A stretch of DNA of 64,000 nucleotides from the NCBI RefSeq assembly GCF_000482365.1, contig NZ_AXVC01000024.1, positions 1-64,000 on the forward strand, written 5' to 3'. The notes under the pieces were generated by a model. It saw nothing but the letters and a program-made list of their open reading frames with translations. It ran no database searches and was not told where the DNA came from. Within the stretch, counting starts at the first letter, position 1. Each line of letters begins with the position of its first letter. This stretch comes from Porphyromonas uenonis DSM 23387 = JCM 13868. Its GTDB lineage: Bacteria; Bacteroidota; Bacteroidia; Bacteroidales; Porphyromonadaceae. The translations under genes were made by a program, and so were the position numbers. This document shows, piece after piece, positions 8,819 through 16,542 of the stretch.

Positions 8819-9847
8819 TTACCGTCCTGTGCAAAAGGTTGTGATAGCCTCCAGAAGCTTTGCATTGTCTACCGTGTCACGAGCGGTGATACGGATCATC
8901 TCGCCCTTGACACCTCGCTGCGTGGTCGCATCGTAGACCGCAATATTGTGCTCCTCCAGCAGATACTTGATGAGCTCAGCTGCTGTAGCGCAGTGGATCT
9001 GCACGAGGAAGAATGGTGCATCGCTCGGCATCACCTCGATACCGTCTATCTGGCGCAGCTTGGTCTCTAGCTCGAGCGCGTTACGCTGCCACTTGCGTAT
9101 CGGCAGGGTAAACTGCGCGGGGTGGATCAAGATATACTTCGCCACCTCGACCGCCATCGTGCTGACCGACCACGGGTCGATCACCTTCTGGATCTCCTTG
9201 ACGACCTTCTTGTCGGCCGTCACATAGCCGATGCGCAGACCAGGCAGACCGTACGTCTGTGTGAACGAACTGACGAAGATAATGTTGGGATGATTCTTCA
9301 CATCGCTCAGCGTAAGCGTCGGCTGCGTCGTAAAGGTCGCATAGGACTGGTCTACGATGAAGGAGACCTGAGGGTGCGCTTTGATAAGCTCCAGCAGCTC
9401 AGCCCGTGAGCGAAAGCGTCCCGTCGAGCTATTGGGCGAGCAGATCCAGCAAAACTCCTCTCCCTCGAGCTTGATCTCCTGCGTCTCTACATCCTCAGGG
9501 ATATAGGTCAGCTGCCAGCCATAGCGCTTGGCGGCTAACTCATAGTGCTGATACGAAGGCACCAGGATAGCACCACGCCGCCCCGCAAAAGCCTCCGCAA
9601 TCGTGTAGAAGCCAGCCGTACGTCCTGGGGTGATGACTATATTATCCGCATGTAGCCCATTACGCTTGGCGATCATCGTGCGGAGCGTCTTGTAGTCTGG
9701 CTCAGGATAGTAGCGCATCATCTCGACCATCTGGTCGTTGAGGTGCTCAGCAAGCTTCGTCAGCTCGGGAGCAAACCATGAGGCAGTGTCAAACTGTAGG
9801 GGTAGACAGGCTGTATTTGTCGTCTGGGTGGGATTCTTCTTTATCAT
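8819..9847 (-). CDS. HisC/CobD-like fold-type I aminotransferase lacking the catalytic lysine
   Basis: This is a 342-aa protein with the full layout of class I/II aminotransferases, closest by eye to histidinol-phosphate aminotransferase. It has YYPEPDYKTLR near residue 50, SPNSSTG at 137-143, the PLP-ring Asp region FIVDQSYATF (D166, Y169), and GLPGLRIGY with the substrate Arg. The Schiff-base lysine, expected in S-F-S-K-x-(Y/F)-G-L, is Gln197 (SSFTQTYGL), encoded by CAG at 9257-9259. The NPTG asparagine is also changed. PLP chemistry is therefore doubtful, although the frame is intact. I start at ATG 9847, because the longer frame overlaps the nagZ end. Confidence 0.85.
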   Translation of the reverse strand: MIKKNPTQTTNTACLPLQFDTASWFAPELTKLAEHLNDQMVEMMRYYPEPDYKTLRTMIAKRNGLHADNIVITPGRTAGFYTIAEAFAGRRGAILVPSYQHYELAAKRYGWQLTYIPEDVETQEIKLEGEEFCWICSPNSSTGRFRSRAELLELIKAHPQVSFIVDQSYATFTTQPTLTLSDVKNHPNIIFVSSFTQTYGLPGLRIGYVTADKKVVKEIQKVIDPWSVSTMAVEVAKYILIHPAQFTLPIRKWQRNALELETKLRQIDGIEVMPSDAPFFLVQIHCATAAELIKYLLEEHNIAVYDATTQRGVKGEMIRITARDTVDNAKLLEAITTFCTGR

Positions 9848-9875
9848 ACTACGCTTGTTTAGACAGCTGTGAATG

Positions 9876-11186
9876 TTATTTCTTAGATACTTTGTTCTGT
9901 AGGTACTCGGCAAAGTCGACTAGCTCTGGCGTATGCAGCGCCTCGTAGAGCTCCTCCTTATTATATAGTGGTCTCTCGCTAGTCTCGCCCGCATGGAGTA
10001 GGAGCTTGTAGCAAAGGACGCGCAGACAGCGATCCTGGATCGTCTCCGCCGAGAGCGTGCCCGCACGATAAGCCGAGAGTAGCTCCTTGTAGCTCGCTAG
10101 CGGGTCTAGAGGTCCTAGAAGCAGATCGTTGCCCGCTAGGATGGCAGCTACAGATATAGGTAAACCCTCCGCACGCTGCACCCCTCGCATCTCTAGTCCA
10201 TCAGTGAAGATGAGCCCCTTGAAGCCCAACTGCTCACGCAGTAACCCTGTCACGACGGCGTGGCTCAGTGAAGTGGGACAGGTCACGTCAGGCTCCAGTG
10301 CTGGCACCGACAGATGCGCCACCATGATGCCCCCAAGTCCAGCCTCTATGTAAGCGCGAAAGGGGGCTAGCTCCACCCGTTCGAGCTCCTCTAGACTACC
10401 CGACACGGTGGGGAGAGTCTTGTGCGAATCCTTGTCCGTATTGCCATGCCCCGGGAAGTGCTTAGCGACCGACAGCACCCCGCCATCCTCCAGCCCCCTC
10501 GCTAGGGCTAAGCCGTGCGAGATGACAATGTCAGGCGTAGCGCCTAGGCTGCGGGTACCGATGACCGGGTTCTTCGGATTATTATTGACATCCAGCACTG
10601 GCGCAAAGCTCACGTGAATGCCCATCACACGGCACTGCTGCGCCATATGCTGCCCGAGCGTGTACATCTCCTCAGGCGTGCAGTGGTCCGCCAGCAACTT
10701 CATACGCGGATAGCGTATAGTCCCCTGCAGGCGCATCGCCAACCCCCACTCCGCATCGGCCGTGATCAGTAGTGGGATGCGAGAGCGCTCCTGTAGAAGA
10801 TGTGTAAGCCGATATTGATCGTACGGCTCCCCCTTGCGAAAGAGGATGCCCCCAGGATGAATCTGGTCTATGAGCCGCAGATAGCGCTCACGCGAAGCCG
10901 AATCATAGCGAGGCTCCCAGATCGGGATGATCAGTTGACCGATCTGCTCCTCGATGGTAAGCGTGCTGAGCCAGTCACTAGCCGCACGAACGAGCGAGTC
11001 CGAGGCACGCTCGCTCATCGGGCCAAGGTGCGTAGGCAGCTGCTGCGCTGTGGTACTCCCCCCAGCACAACTGACCAGCAACCCCAGTGACATACCGACC
11101 ACGGCAAGGCGCCTCATCAGCCCCCGACCTCGTAGCTGCTCGCTGAGCGAAACGAACCACCGCTCTAACCGCTTCGTATACTTCAT
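9876..11186 (-). CDS. Glycoside hydrolase family 3, NagZ-like beta-N-acetylhexosaminidase lipoprotein
   Basis: This is a 436-aa protein. A hydrophobic segment ends in a lipobox (GLLVSC, around residue 40), so it is probably a lipid-anchored envelope enzyme. The GH3 catalytic domain carries the NagZ signature KHFPGHGNTDKDSHKTLP, with the His/Asp pair typical of N-acetylglucosaminidases. IFTDGLEMRGV carries the likely nucleophile Asp. NagZ enzymes remove GlcNAc from cell-wall fragments during recycling. It is shorter than the large Bacteroidota proteins that carry an extra beta-lactamase-like domain. A nearer start at ATG 11117 (MRRLAVVG) would give a cleaner signal peptide. It ends 28 bp before the aminotransferase. 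Confidence 0.88.
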   Translation of the reverse strand: MKYTKRLERWFVSLSEQLRGRGLMRRLAVVGMSLGLLVSCAGGSTTAQQLPTHLGPMSERASDSLVRAASDWLSTLTIEEQIGQLIIPIWEPRYDSASRERYLRLIDQIHPGGILFRKGEPYDQYRLTHLLQERSRIPLLITADAEWGLAMRLQGTIRYPRMKLLADHCTPEEMYTLGQHMAQQCRVMGIHVSFAPVLDVNNNPKNPVIGTRSLGATPDIVISHGLALARGLEDGGVLSVAKHFPGHGNTDKDSHKTLPTVSGSLEELERVELAPFRAYIEAGLGGIMVAHLSVPALEPDVTCPTSLSHAVVTGLLREQLGFKGLIFTDGLEMRGVQRAEGLPISVAAILAGNDLLLGPLDPLASYKELLSAYRAGTLSAETIQDRCLRVLCYKLLLHAGETSERPLYNKEELYEALHTPELVDFAEYLQNKVSKK

Positions 11187-11210
11187 ACTGCAAAGATAAG
11201 CTTATCTCAG

Positions 11211-11218
11211 CAAAGGTA
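11211..11218 (-). promoter_or_regulatory. -7 box upstream of nagZ-like gene
   Basis: CAAAGGTA reads TACCTTTG on the minus strand, about 25 bp upstream of ATG 11186. A second match (CAAAGATA, 11191-11198) lies too close to that start to serve it, but could serve the internal start near 11117. Confidence 0.45.
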
Positions 11219-11360
11219 CACACTCTTGAGTCACCCAATTAGGGCTGATACGTTATAATCAGCCACTTAGGAGCTGCTCAGGTCGAGAACTAGGAATAGG
11301 CCGTTCGATGATCGCTACAGAGTGGCTATGAAAACTCTCTGATTACGCCTTCCTCCCGAA

Positions 11361-11578
11361 GAATCGAATTCCTACCTAGGAATTTGCCAAATAGCTACCT
11401 AGGAATTTGCCAATTCCTAGGTAGGAAATGAAAAATTCTTCGGAGGAATCAAATGAAACTTCGGAGGAATCAAAAAATAAGTCCGAAGAATTTGCCCATT
11501 TCCTAGGTAGCAAATCAGAAATATCTACGGAGGAATTTGGGAATTCCTAGGTAGGAAATGAAACGAGCTCATTTTTAT
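11361..11578. repeat. Palindrome-rich dispersed element, copy A
   Basis: This intergenic element is built of CCTAGGTAGGAA / TTCCTACCTAGG palindromes flanking a core at 11433-11493. The core holds two copies of a 21-bp unit (CTTCGGAGGAATCAAATGAAA and a variant) and ends AAATAAGTCCGAAGAATTT. It is inverted relative to copies B (26522-26755) and C (48459-48652). No ORF is credible inside it. Confidence 0.85.
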
Positions 11579-11613
11579 CATACGTCAGCCCTGTCTCTTA
11601 TGGCACCTATGAG

Positions 11614-11642
11614 TTGGAATTAGAATATATTATGTACCTTTG
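11614..11642 (+). promoter_or_regulatory. Promoter of the riboswitch-4-hydroxybutyrate operon
   Basis: TTG (11614-11616) and the consensus -7 box TACCTTTG (11635-11642) are separated by 18 bp, fitting the Bacteroidota -33/-7 layout. Transcription would start near 11648, at the 5' edge of the riboswitch. Confidence 0.65.
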
Positions 11643-11644
11643 CG

Positions 11645-11904
11645 GTGCATAGGTGCACGAGGAACAACCAATCTTTGTCACCCCGTCTGAATAGGGAACT
11701 TGGTGCGAAGCCAAGACTGTACTCTCAGCTGTAACTCCTGAAGTGCGACCCTGCATTATGATGTCACTGTAGCGCCAGCCTACCAGCATTCTAGCGAATG
11801 TGCCGTAGGTAGCTATGGGAAGACCCAGGGTATCGCCCGTTTTGTACGACTCAATGTGAGCTATACGAACTAGGGAGAAGTCAGAAGACCTGCCTGTGCC
11901 ATAG
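11645..11904 (+). ncRNA. Cobalamin (B12) riboswitch
   Basis: The conserved core blocks appear in order: AATAGGGAA, then GGTGCGAAGCC and ACTGT, CAGCTGTAAC, GTCACTG, GGGAAGAC, and the B12 box AGTCAGAAGACCTGCC at 11879-11894. The B12 box differs from the consensus AGYCMGGAGACCKGCC at one position. The 5' AGGTGC pairs imperfectly with 3' CTGTGCC to close the structure. It is on the plus strand, about 260 nt upstream of 4-hydroxybutyryl-CoA dehydratase, and no other gene lies between. An adenosylcobalamin-type aptamer is likely from the long peripheral domain. Whether binding turns the operon off (most common) or on cannot be read directly. Confidence 0.9.
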
Positions 11905-12160
11905 GACTTTTGTTTTCAGAGCTAGGAAATAAAAAGAATGACAGCGGGACATATATGGCTTCACATAGTGCGTATACTAGAGTCCATAGCAGCGAGACTG
12001 ACTATGAGGCTCCCTCTCGTTGTATCTACCGTCATCAGCCACACCCTACTGCCAGCTTCAAGCTGTAGGAGAGTGACCTCGCCCGTGACTTCTGCTCTGT
12101 ATCTCGAGGGTCCTACTCGGACACACGACGATTCTATTCACTTTATACAGAAAAGAAGTT
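11905..12160 (+). promoter_or_regulatory. Long leader between riboswitch and abfD (expression platform)
   Basis: These 256 nt have no convincing gene. A T-rich stretch (ACTTTTGTTTTC) follows the aptamer directly. A bulged hairpin lies around 12048-12076, with stem CAGC/GCTG and flanking CCTA/TAGG. An 85-codon frame (11938-12195) overlaps the abfD start out of frame and has no recognisable features. This region should hold the switch's output structure. Confidence 0.45.
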
Positions 12161-13636
12161 ATGAAAACACGCGAAGAGTACATCGAGAGCCTTAGAGCTC
12201 TCCATCTAAACGTCTACTTCATGGGCAAGAAGATCGACAACCCTGTCGACCACCCCATGATCCGCCCATCGCTCAATTCGCTAGCGATGACCTATGAGCT
12301 GGCTCAGCAGGAGGAGTACAAAGACCTGATGACCGCCACCTCCAACATTACGGGCAAGACGATCAATCGCTTCTGCCACATTCATCAGAGTGCCGAGGAC
12401 CTCGTCAAGAAGGTCAAGATGCAGCGTCTCCTCGGGCAGAAGACCGCTAGCTGCTTCCAGCGCTGTGTAGGTATGGATGCCTTCAACGCTATTTGGTCTA
12501 CCACCTACGAGATGGATGAGGCGTGCGGTACCAACTACCACCAGCGCTTCAGAGACTATGTCCAGTACTGCCAGGACAACGACCTCGTTGTGGACGGTGC
12601 TATGACCGATCCTAAGGGCGACCGCAGTCTCTCTCCCTCACAGCAGGAGGATCCTGATCTTTACGTACACATCAATGAGATACGCCCTGACGGTATCGTC
12701 GTCACGGGTGCCAAGGCTCACCAGACGGGCTCGGTCAATTCACACGAGCACCTGATCATGCCGACCTGCTCGATGCGTGAGGAGGATGCGGACTACGCCG
12801 TTTCCTTTGCTATCCCTAGTGACGCTGAGGGTGTTACCATCATCTACGGTCGCCAGTCTTGCGACACGCGCAAGATGGAGGAGGGTGCCGACATTGATCT
12901 AGGTAACTCAACCTTCGGAGGTCATGAGACGCTCTTCATCATGGATCACGTCTTCGTACCTATGGAGCGTGTCTTCATGTGCCGTGAGTACCAGTTCTCC
13001 AACATGCTCGTCGAGCGCTTCGCTGGCTATCACCGTCAGTCTTATGGTGGCTGTAAGGTAGGTGTGGGCGATGTCCTCATCGGTGCGGCCGCACTAGCTG
13101 CTGACTACAATGGCGTACCTAAAGCTTCGCACATCAAGGACAAGCTGATCGAGATGGTTCACCTCAATGAGACGCTTTACGCTTGTGGTATCGCTTGCTC
13201 GGCTGAGGGCAAGAAGACGAAGTCGGGCAACTATCTGATCGATATGCTCCTCGCCAACGTATGTAAGCAGAATGTAACTCGCTATCCTTACGAAATAACT
13301 CGTCTCGCTGAGGACATAGCTGGCGGTCTGATGGTTACGATGCCTAGCCAAGCTGACCTGCAGCACGAGGAGGTCGGCCCGCTCGTACGTAAATACCTTG
13401 CTGGCGCTAAGGGCACGGACACGGTGAATCGTATGCGCATCCTACGTCTGATCGAGAACCTCACACTCGGTACCGCTGCCGTAGGCTACCGCACGGAGAG
13501 CCTACACGGTGCTGGATCGCCACAGGCTCAGCGCATCATGATCTCGCGTCAGTGTAATATGGAGGCAAAGAAGGAGCTGGCTCGTCAGATAGCTCATATC
13601 GACACCTCTCTGGACAAGAAGCCTCAGGGCAAGTAG
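12161..13636 (+). CDS. abfD: 4-hydroxybutyryl-CoA dehydratase / vinylacetyl-CoA delta-isomerase
   Basis: This 491-aa FAD and [4Fe-4S] enzyme converts 4-hydroxybutyryl-CoA to crotonyl-CoA by a radical mechanism. Its length matches the family. The cluster ligands are visible at the expected places: C98 and C102 in CFQRC, and H291 and C298 in YHRQSYGGC (99/103/292/299 in the clostridial enzyme). It is the first gene of an operon with a NifU-like protein, CoA-transferase, 4-hydroxybutyrate dehydrogenase and succinate-semialdehyde dehydrogenase. The gene order agrees with what is known from Porphyromonas gingivalis. It sits behind the cobalamin riboswitch. The reaction itself needs no B12. Confidence 0.97.
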   Translation: MKTREEYIESLRALHLNVYFMGKKIDNPVDHPMIRPSLNSLAMTYELAQQEEYKDLMTATSNITGKTINRFCHIHQSAEDLVKKVKMQRLLGQKTASCFQRCVGMDAFNAIWSTTYEMDEACGTNYHQRFRDYVQYCQDNDLVVDGAMTDPKGDRSLSPSQQEDPDLYVHINEIRPDGIVVTGAKAHQTGSVNSHEHLIMPTCSMREEDADYAVSFAIPSDAEGVTIIYGRQSCDTRKMEEGADIDLGNSTFGGHETLFIMDHVFVPMERVFMCREYQFSNMLVERFAGYHRQSYGGCKVGVGDVLIGAAALAADYNGVPKASHIKDKLIEMVHLNETLYACGIACSAEGKKTKSGNYLIDMLLANVCKQNVTRYPYEITRLAEDIAGGLMVTMPSQADLQHEEVGPLVRKYLAGAKGTDTVNRMRILRLIENLTLGTAAVGYRTESLHGAGSPQAQRIMISRQCNMEAKKELARQIAHIDTSLDKKPQGK

Positions 13637-13648
13637 TCCTAGCCGATT

Positions 13649-13942
13649 ATGACAGATCTATCCTCTAGGGTAGACGAGATCACTACCATCATCAGTAGCT
13701 ATGTACGTCCCCAGCTCCAGGCACACGGGGGCGACATAGCTCTGCTGAGAGTAGCTGGCGAGCAGGTCTTCGTCAAGGTCTCGGGGAGTTGTCAGGCCTG
13801 CCCCTCGCTGAGTAGTACGATCCAAGAGGTCGTGCAGGAGACTCTGCGCAGCGAGCTCGCGCTCCCCACCCTAACGGTAACTGTAGACGACAGCGTCAGC
13901 GACGAACTCATCGCCGAGGCGCTTCGGATCATACGAAAGTGA
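13649..13942 (+). CDS. NifU C-terminal-domain (Nfu-type) iron-sulfur protein
   Basis: This 97-aa protein consists only of the NifU C-terminal domain. Its N-terminal RPQLQAHGGDIALLRV and the CxxC motif in SCQACPS bind or transfer an Fe-S cluster in this family. It lies 12 bp after abfD, so it may supply or repair the labile [4Fe-4S] cluster of the dehydratase. That pairing is an inference from context. Nothing is truncated. Confidence 0.9.
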   Translation: MTDLSSRVDEITTIISSYVRPQLQAHGGDIALLRVAGEQVFVKVSGSCQACPSLSSTIQEVVQETLRSELALPTLTVTVDDSVSDELIAEALRIIRK

Positions 13943-13944
13943 CT

Positions 13945-14082
13945 CTTGCTGGCCATTGGCTTTTGGCTCTTGGCTCTTGGCCGTTGGCTAAAGTCACTAG
14001 AGCTACTAGCTAACAGCTAATAGCCAACGGCCAACAGCCAACAGCCAACAGCTAACCTCTAATTTCTAATCTCTAACCTCTC
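13945..14082. repeat. Short-repeat island with 14-bp inverted repeat inside the operon
   Basis: This spacer between the nifU-like gene and abfT contains TTGGCT repeats on the left, AGCCAAC repeats on the right, then TCTAATCTCTAACC-type repeats. TTGGCCGTTGGCTA (13977-13990) pairs perfectly with TAGCCAACGGCCAA (14021-14034). Transcribed, it would form a strong hairpin within the operon. Confidence 0.8.
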
Positions 14083-14085
14083 TAT

Positions 14086-15372
14086 ATGTCTATCCCATTT
14101 AGCAGTATCACTCCCGACGAAGCGGTCTCTCACATACAGGACGGTGACTTCGTCGTCCTATCTCATGCGGCGGCTGTACCGCAAGCTTGCGTCGCAGCCT
14201 TAGCGCGAAACTATGAGCGCTTTCACAACGTACGCATCTTCCACATGGTCACTCTCGGCGAAAGCCCCTACACAGCACCCGAGATGGAGGGACACTTCAG
14301 ACTCGTGACCAACTTCGTCGGTGCCAACACGCGTCCCGCTGTCGATGAGCAGCGCGCGGACTTCGTCCCCTCCTACTTCTACGAGGTTCCCTCGATGATG
14401 CAGCCGGGGGGAGTCTTTCATCCAGATGTTGCCATCGTGCAGCTCTCCTATCCCAACGAGGAGGGTTACTGTAGCTTCGGAACCTCCTGTGACTATAGTA
14501 AGCCTGCCGCAGAGCAAGCGCGAGTCGTCATCGGAGAGCTCAATAAGCAGATGCCCTTCGTCGGCGGAGACAACCTCATACATATCTCGCAGCTCACGCA
14601 TATCGTCGAAGCTGACTACCCGCTCTATGCACTCGACCTGCCTCGCATCGGAGAGGTCGAGGAGGCTATCGGACGCAACTGCGCAGAGCTCATACAGGAT
14701 GGAGACACGCTCCAGCTAGGCATCGGAGCTATACCTGATGCTGTCCTGCTCTTCCTCAAGAATAAGAAGGACCTCGGCATCCACTCCGAGATGGTCTCCG
14801 ACGGTGTCGTCAAGCTCATCAAGGCTAACACCATAACGGGCCGGCGCAAGACGCTACATCCCAACAAGGTGGTCGCTACCTTCCTCATGGGTACACAAGA
14901 GCTCTACGACTTTGCGCACAATAATCCAGCCATTGAGATGCGCCCCGTCAACTATGTCAACGATCCGCGCATCATCGCCCAAAACGACCACCTCGTGAGC
15001 ATCAATAGCTGTATCGAGGTAGACCTCATGGGACAGGTCGTCTCGGAGGCGATGGGCTTACGACAGTTCAGCGGTCCCGGCGGACAGGTAGACTTCGTAC
15101 GTGGTGCCGCCTGGTCTAAGGGCGGACGCAGCATCATCGCTATCCCCTCCACAGCTCGCCGAGGTACCGCCTCCCGCATCGTACCCCTACTCACAGAGGG
15201 CGCAGCCATCACCACCTCTCGCAATGACGTAGACTACATCGTCACCGAGTATGGCGTGGCGCACCTCAAGGGCAAGTCGCTCCGTGAGCGAGCCTTAGCA
15301 CTGACTGCTATCGCTCATCCCAATTTCCGCCCCGAGCTAGAGGCGGAGTGCAAGAGAAGATTCAAACTATAA
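14086..15372 (+). CDS. abfT: 4-hydroxybutyrate CoA-transferase
   Basis: This 428-aa family I CoA-transferase moves CoA from acetyl-CoA or butyryl-CoA to 4-hydroxybutyrate. The active-site glutamate lies in GIHSEMVSDGVVKL (about residue 246), and the Gly-rich oxyanion segment is FSGPGGQVDFVRGA. The length fits 4-hydroxybutyrate and acetyl-CoA transferases. Related butyryl-CoA:acetate transferases would look similar, but the operon makes 4-hydroxybutyrate the likely substrate. Start ATG 14086 follows the repeat island. Confidence 0.93.
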   Translation: MSIPFSSITPDEAVSHIQDGDFVVLSHAAAVPQACVAALARNYERFHNVRIFHMVTLGESPYTAPEMEGHFRLVTNFVGANTRPAVDEQRADFVPSYFYEVPSMMQPGGVFHPDVAIVQLSYPNEEGYCSFGTSCDYSKPAAEQARVVIGELNKQMPFVGGDNLIHISQLTHIVEADYPLYALDLPRIGEVEEAIGRNCAELIQDGDTLQLGIGAIPDAVLLFLKNKKDLGIHSEMVSDGVVKLIKANTITGRRKTLHPNKVVATFLMGTQELYDFAHNNPAIEMRPVNYVNDPRIIAQNDHLVSINSCIEVDLMGQVVSEAMGLRQFSGPGGQVDFVRGAAWSKGGRSIIAIPSTARRGTASRIVPLLTEGAAITTSRNDVDYIVTEYGVAHLKGKSLRERALALTAIAHPNFRPELEAECKRRFKL

Positions 15373-15387
15373 CAATACATTCTTACT

Positions 15388-16503
15388 ATGCAACTATTCA
15401 AGCTCAAGACGGTCATCGACCAGTTCGAGACCTTTGCAGACTTTGCCAAAGCCTTTGCACTCGGGGAGCGGGACCTAGTCATCACCAATGACTTCCTCTA
15501 CGAGCCCTTTATGAAAGCCTCTCAGCTACCCTGCCACTTCGTCATGCAGGAGCACTACGGCACAGGAGAGCCATCGGAGGAGATGATGAATCAGATCCTC
15601 CACGACCTCCAGGGGACGGACTACGATCGTGTCATAGCCGTAGGCGGTGGCACGGTCATCGACATCTCCAAGCTCTTTGTGCTACGTGGCTTGACAGACG
15701 TGATGGACGCTTTCGACAAGAAGATCCCGCTCGTCAAGGAGAAGCAACTCATCATCATCCCCACAACCTGCGGTACAGGTAGCGAGGTGACCAATATATC
15801 GATCGCTGAGATCAAGAGCCGCCAGACGAAGATGGGACTCGCCGACGATGCCATCGTAGCTGACAATGCGGTCATCATCCCTGAGCTGCTGAGGGGGCTA
15901 CCCTTCAAGTTTTACGCCTGTAGCGCCATCGATGCGCTCATACATGCTGTCGAGTCCTTCCTCTCGCCCAAGTGCAATCCCTACACCGCTATCTTTAGCG
16001 AAGCAGCTTGGCAGATCATCATCCCGGTCTTCCAGAAGATACGAGACAAGGGCCCCGACTACCGATTCGACTGTATGGGCGAGATGATCATGGCGAGCAA
16101 CTTCGCGGGCATCGCCTTTGGCAATGCGGGTGTTGGTGCCGTCCATGCGCTCTCTTATCCGCTCGGAGGTACCTATCACGTACCCCACGGAGAGGCAAAC
16201 TATCAGTTCTTCACCGAGGTCTTTAAGGCTTACGAGCGCAAAGCTCCAGCTGGTCAGATGCAGCTCCTCAAGGAGAAGCTCGCCAAGCTAATGGATTGCA
16301 CACCCGCCACGCTCTTTGACGAGATCGACGCACTACTCTCAGCTTTGATTGCTAAGAACCCGCTTCACACTTACGGTATGAAGGAGGCGGAGGTCGAAGG
16401 CTTTGCCGATGCGGTCATCGCTACGCAGCAGCGCCTCCTAGCAAACAACTACACCCCCCTCACACGGGACGAAATCAGAGACATCTACAAGGCTCTCTAC
16501 TAA
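15388..16503 (+). CDS. NAD-dependent 4-hydroxybutyrate dehydrogenase (iron-type ADH)
   Basis: This 371-aa family III metal-dependent alcohol dehydrogenase interconverts succinate semialdehyde and 4-hydroxybutyrate. The nucleotide-binding motif GGGTVIDISK is at 86-95, followed by TTCGTGSEVTN. Likely metal ligands are D182 and H186 (SAIDALIHAVE), then H253 and H267 (VHALSYPLG, HVPHGEAN). It lies 15 bp after abfT. It is the usual partner of SucD in this route. Confidence 0.94.
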   Translation: MQLFKLKTVIDQFETFADFAKAFALGERDLVITNDFLYEPFMKASQLPCHFVMQEHYGTGEPSEEMMNQILHDLQGTDYDRVIAVGGGTVIDISKLFVLRGLTDVMDAFDKKIPLVKEKQLIIIPTTCGTGSEVTNISIAEIKSRQTKMGLADDAIVADNAVIIPELLRGLPFKFYACSAIDALIHAVESFLSPKCNPYTAIFSEAAWQIIIPVFQKIRDKGPDYRFDCMGEMIMASNFAGIAFGNAGVGAVHALSYPLGGTYHVPHGEANYQFFTEVFKAYERKAPAGQMQLLKEKLAKLMDCTPATLFDEIDALLSALIAKNPLHTYGMKEAEVEGFADAVIATQQRLLANNYTPLTRDEIRDIYKALY

Positions 16504-16542
16504 TAAAGCTATCACTCAATTCAATCTATAAACAACCATATC

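Noticed and set aside
11607-11789. 60-aa minus-strand frame over the riboswitch
   Set aside because: It overlies conserved aptamer blocks on the opposite strand and has no family features.
11938-12195. 85-aa plus-strand frame upstream of abfD as a protein gene
   Set aside because: It overlaps abfD out of frame and shows no domain or signal. I mention it only as a possible leader ORF.
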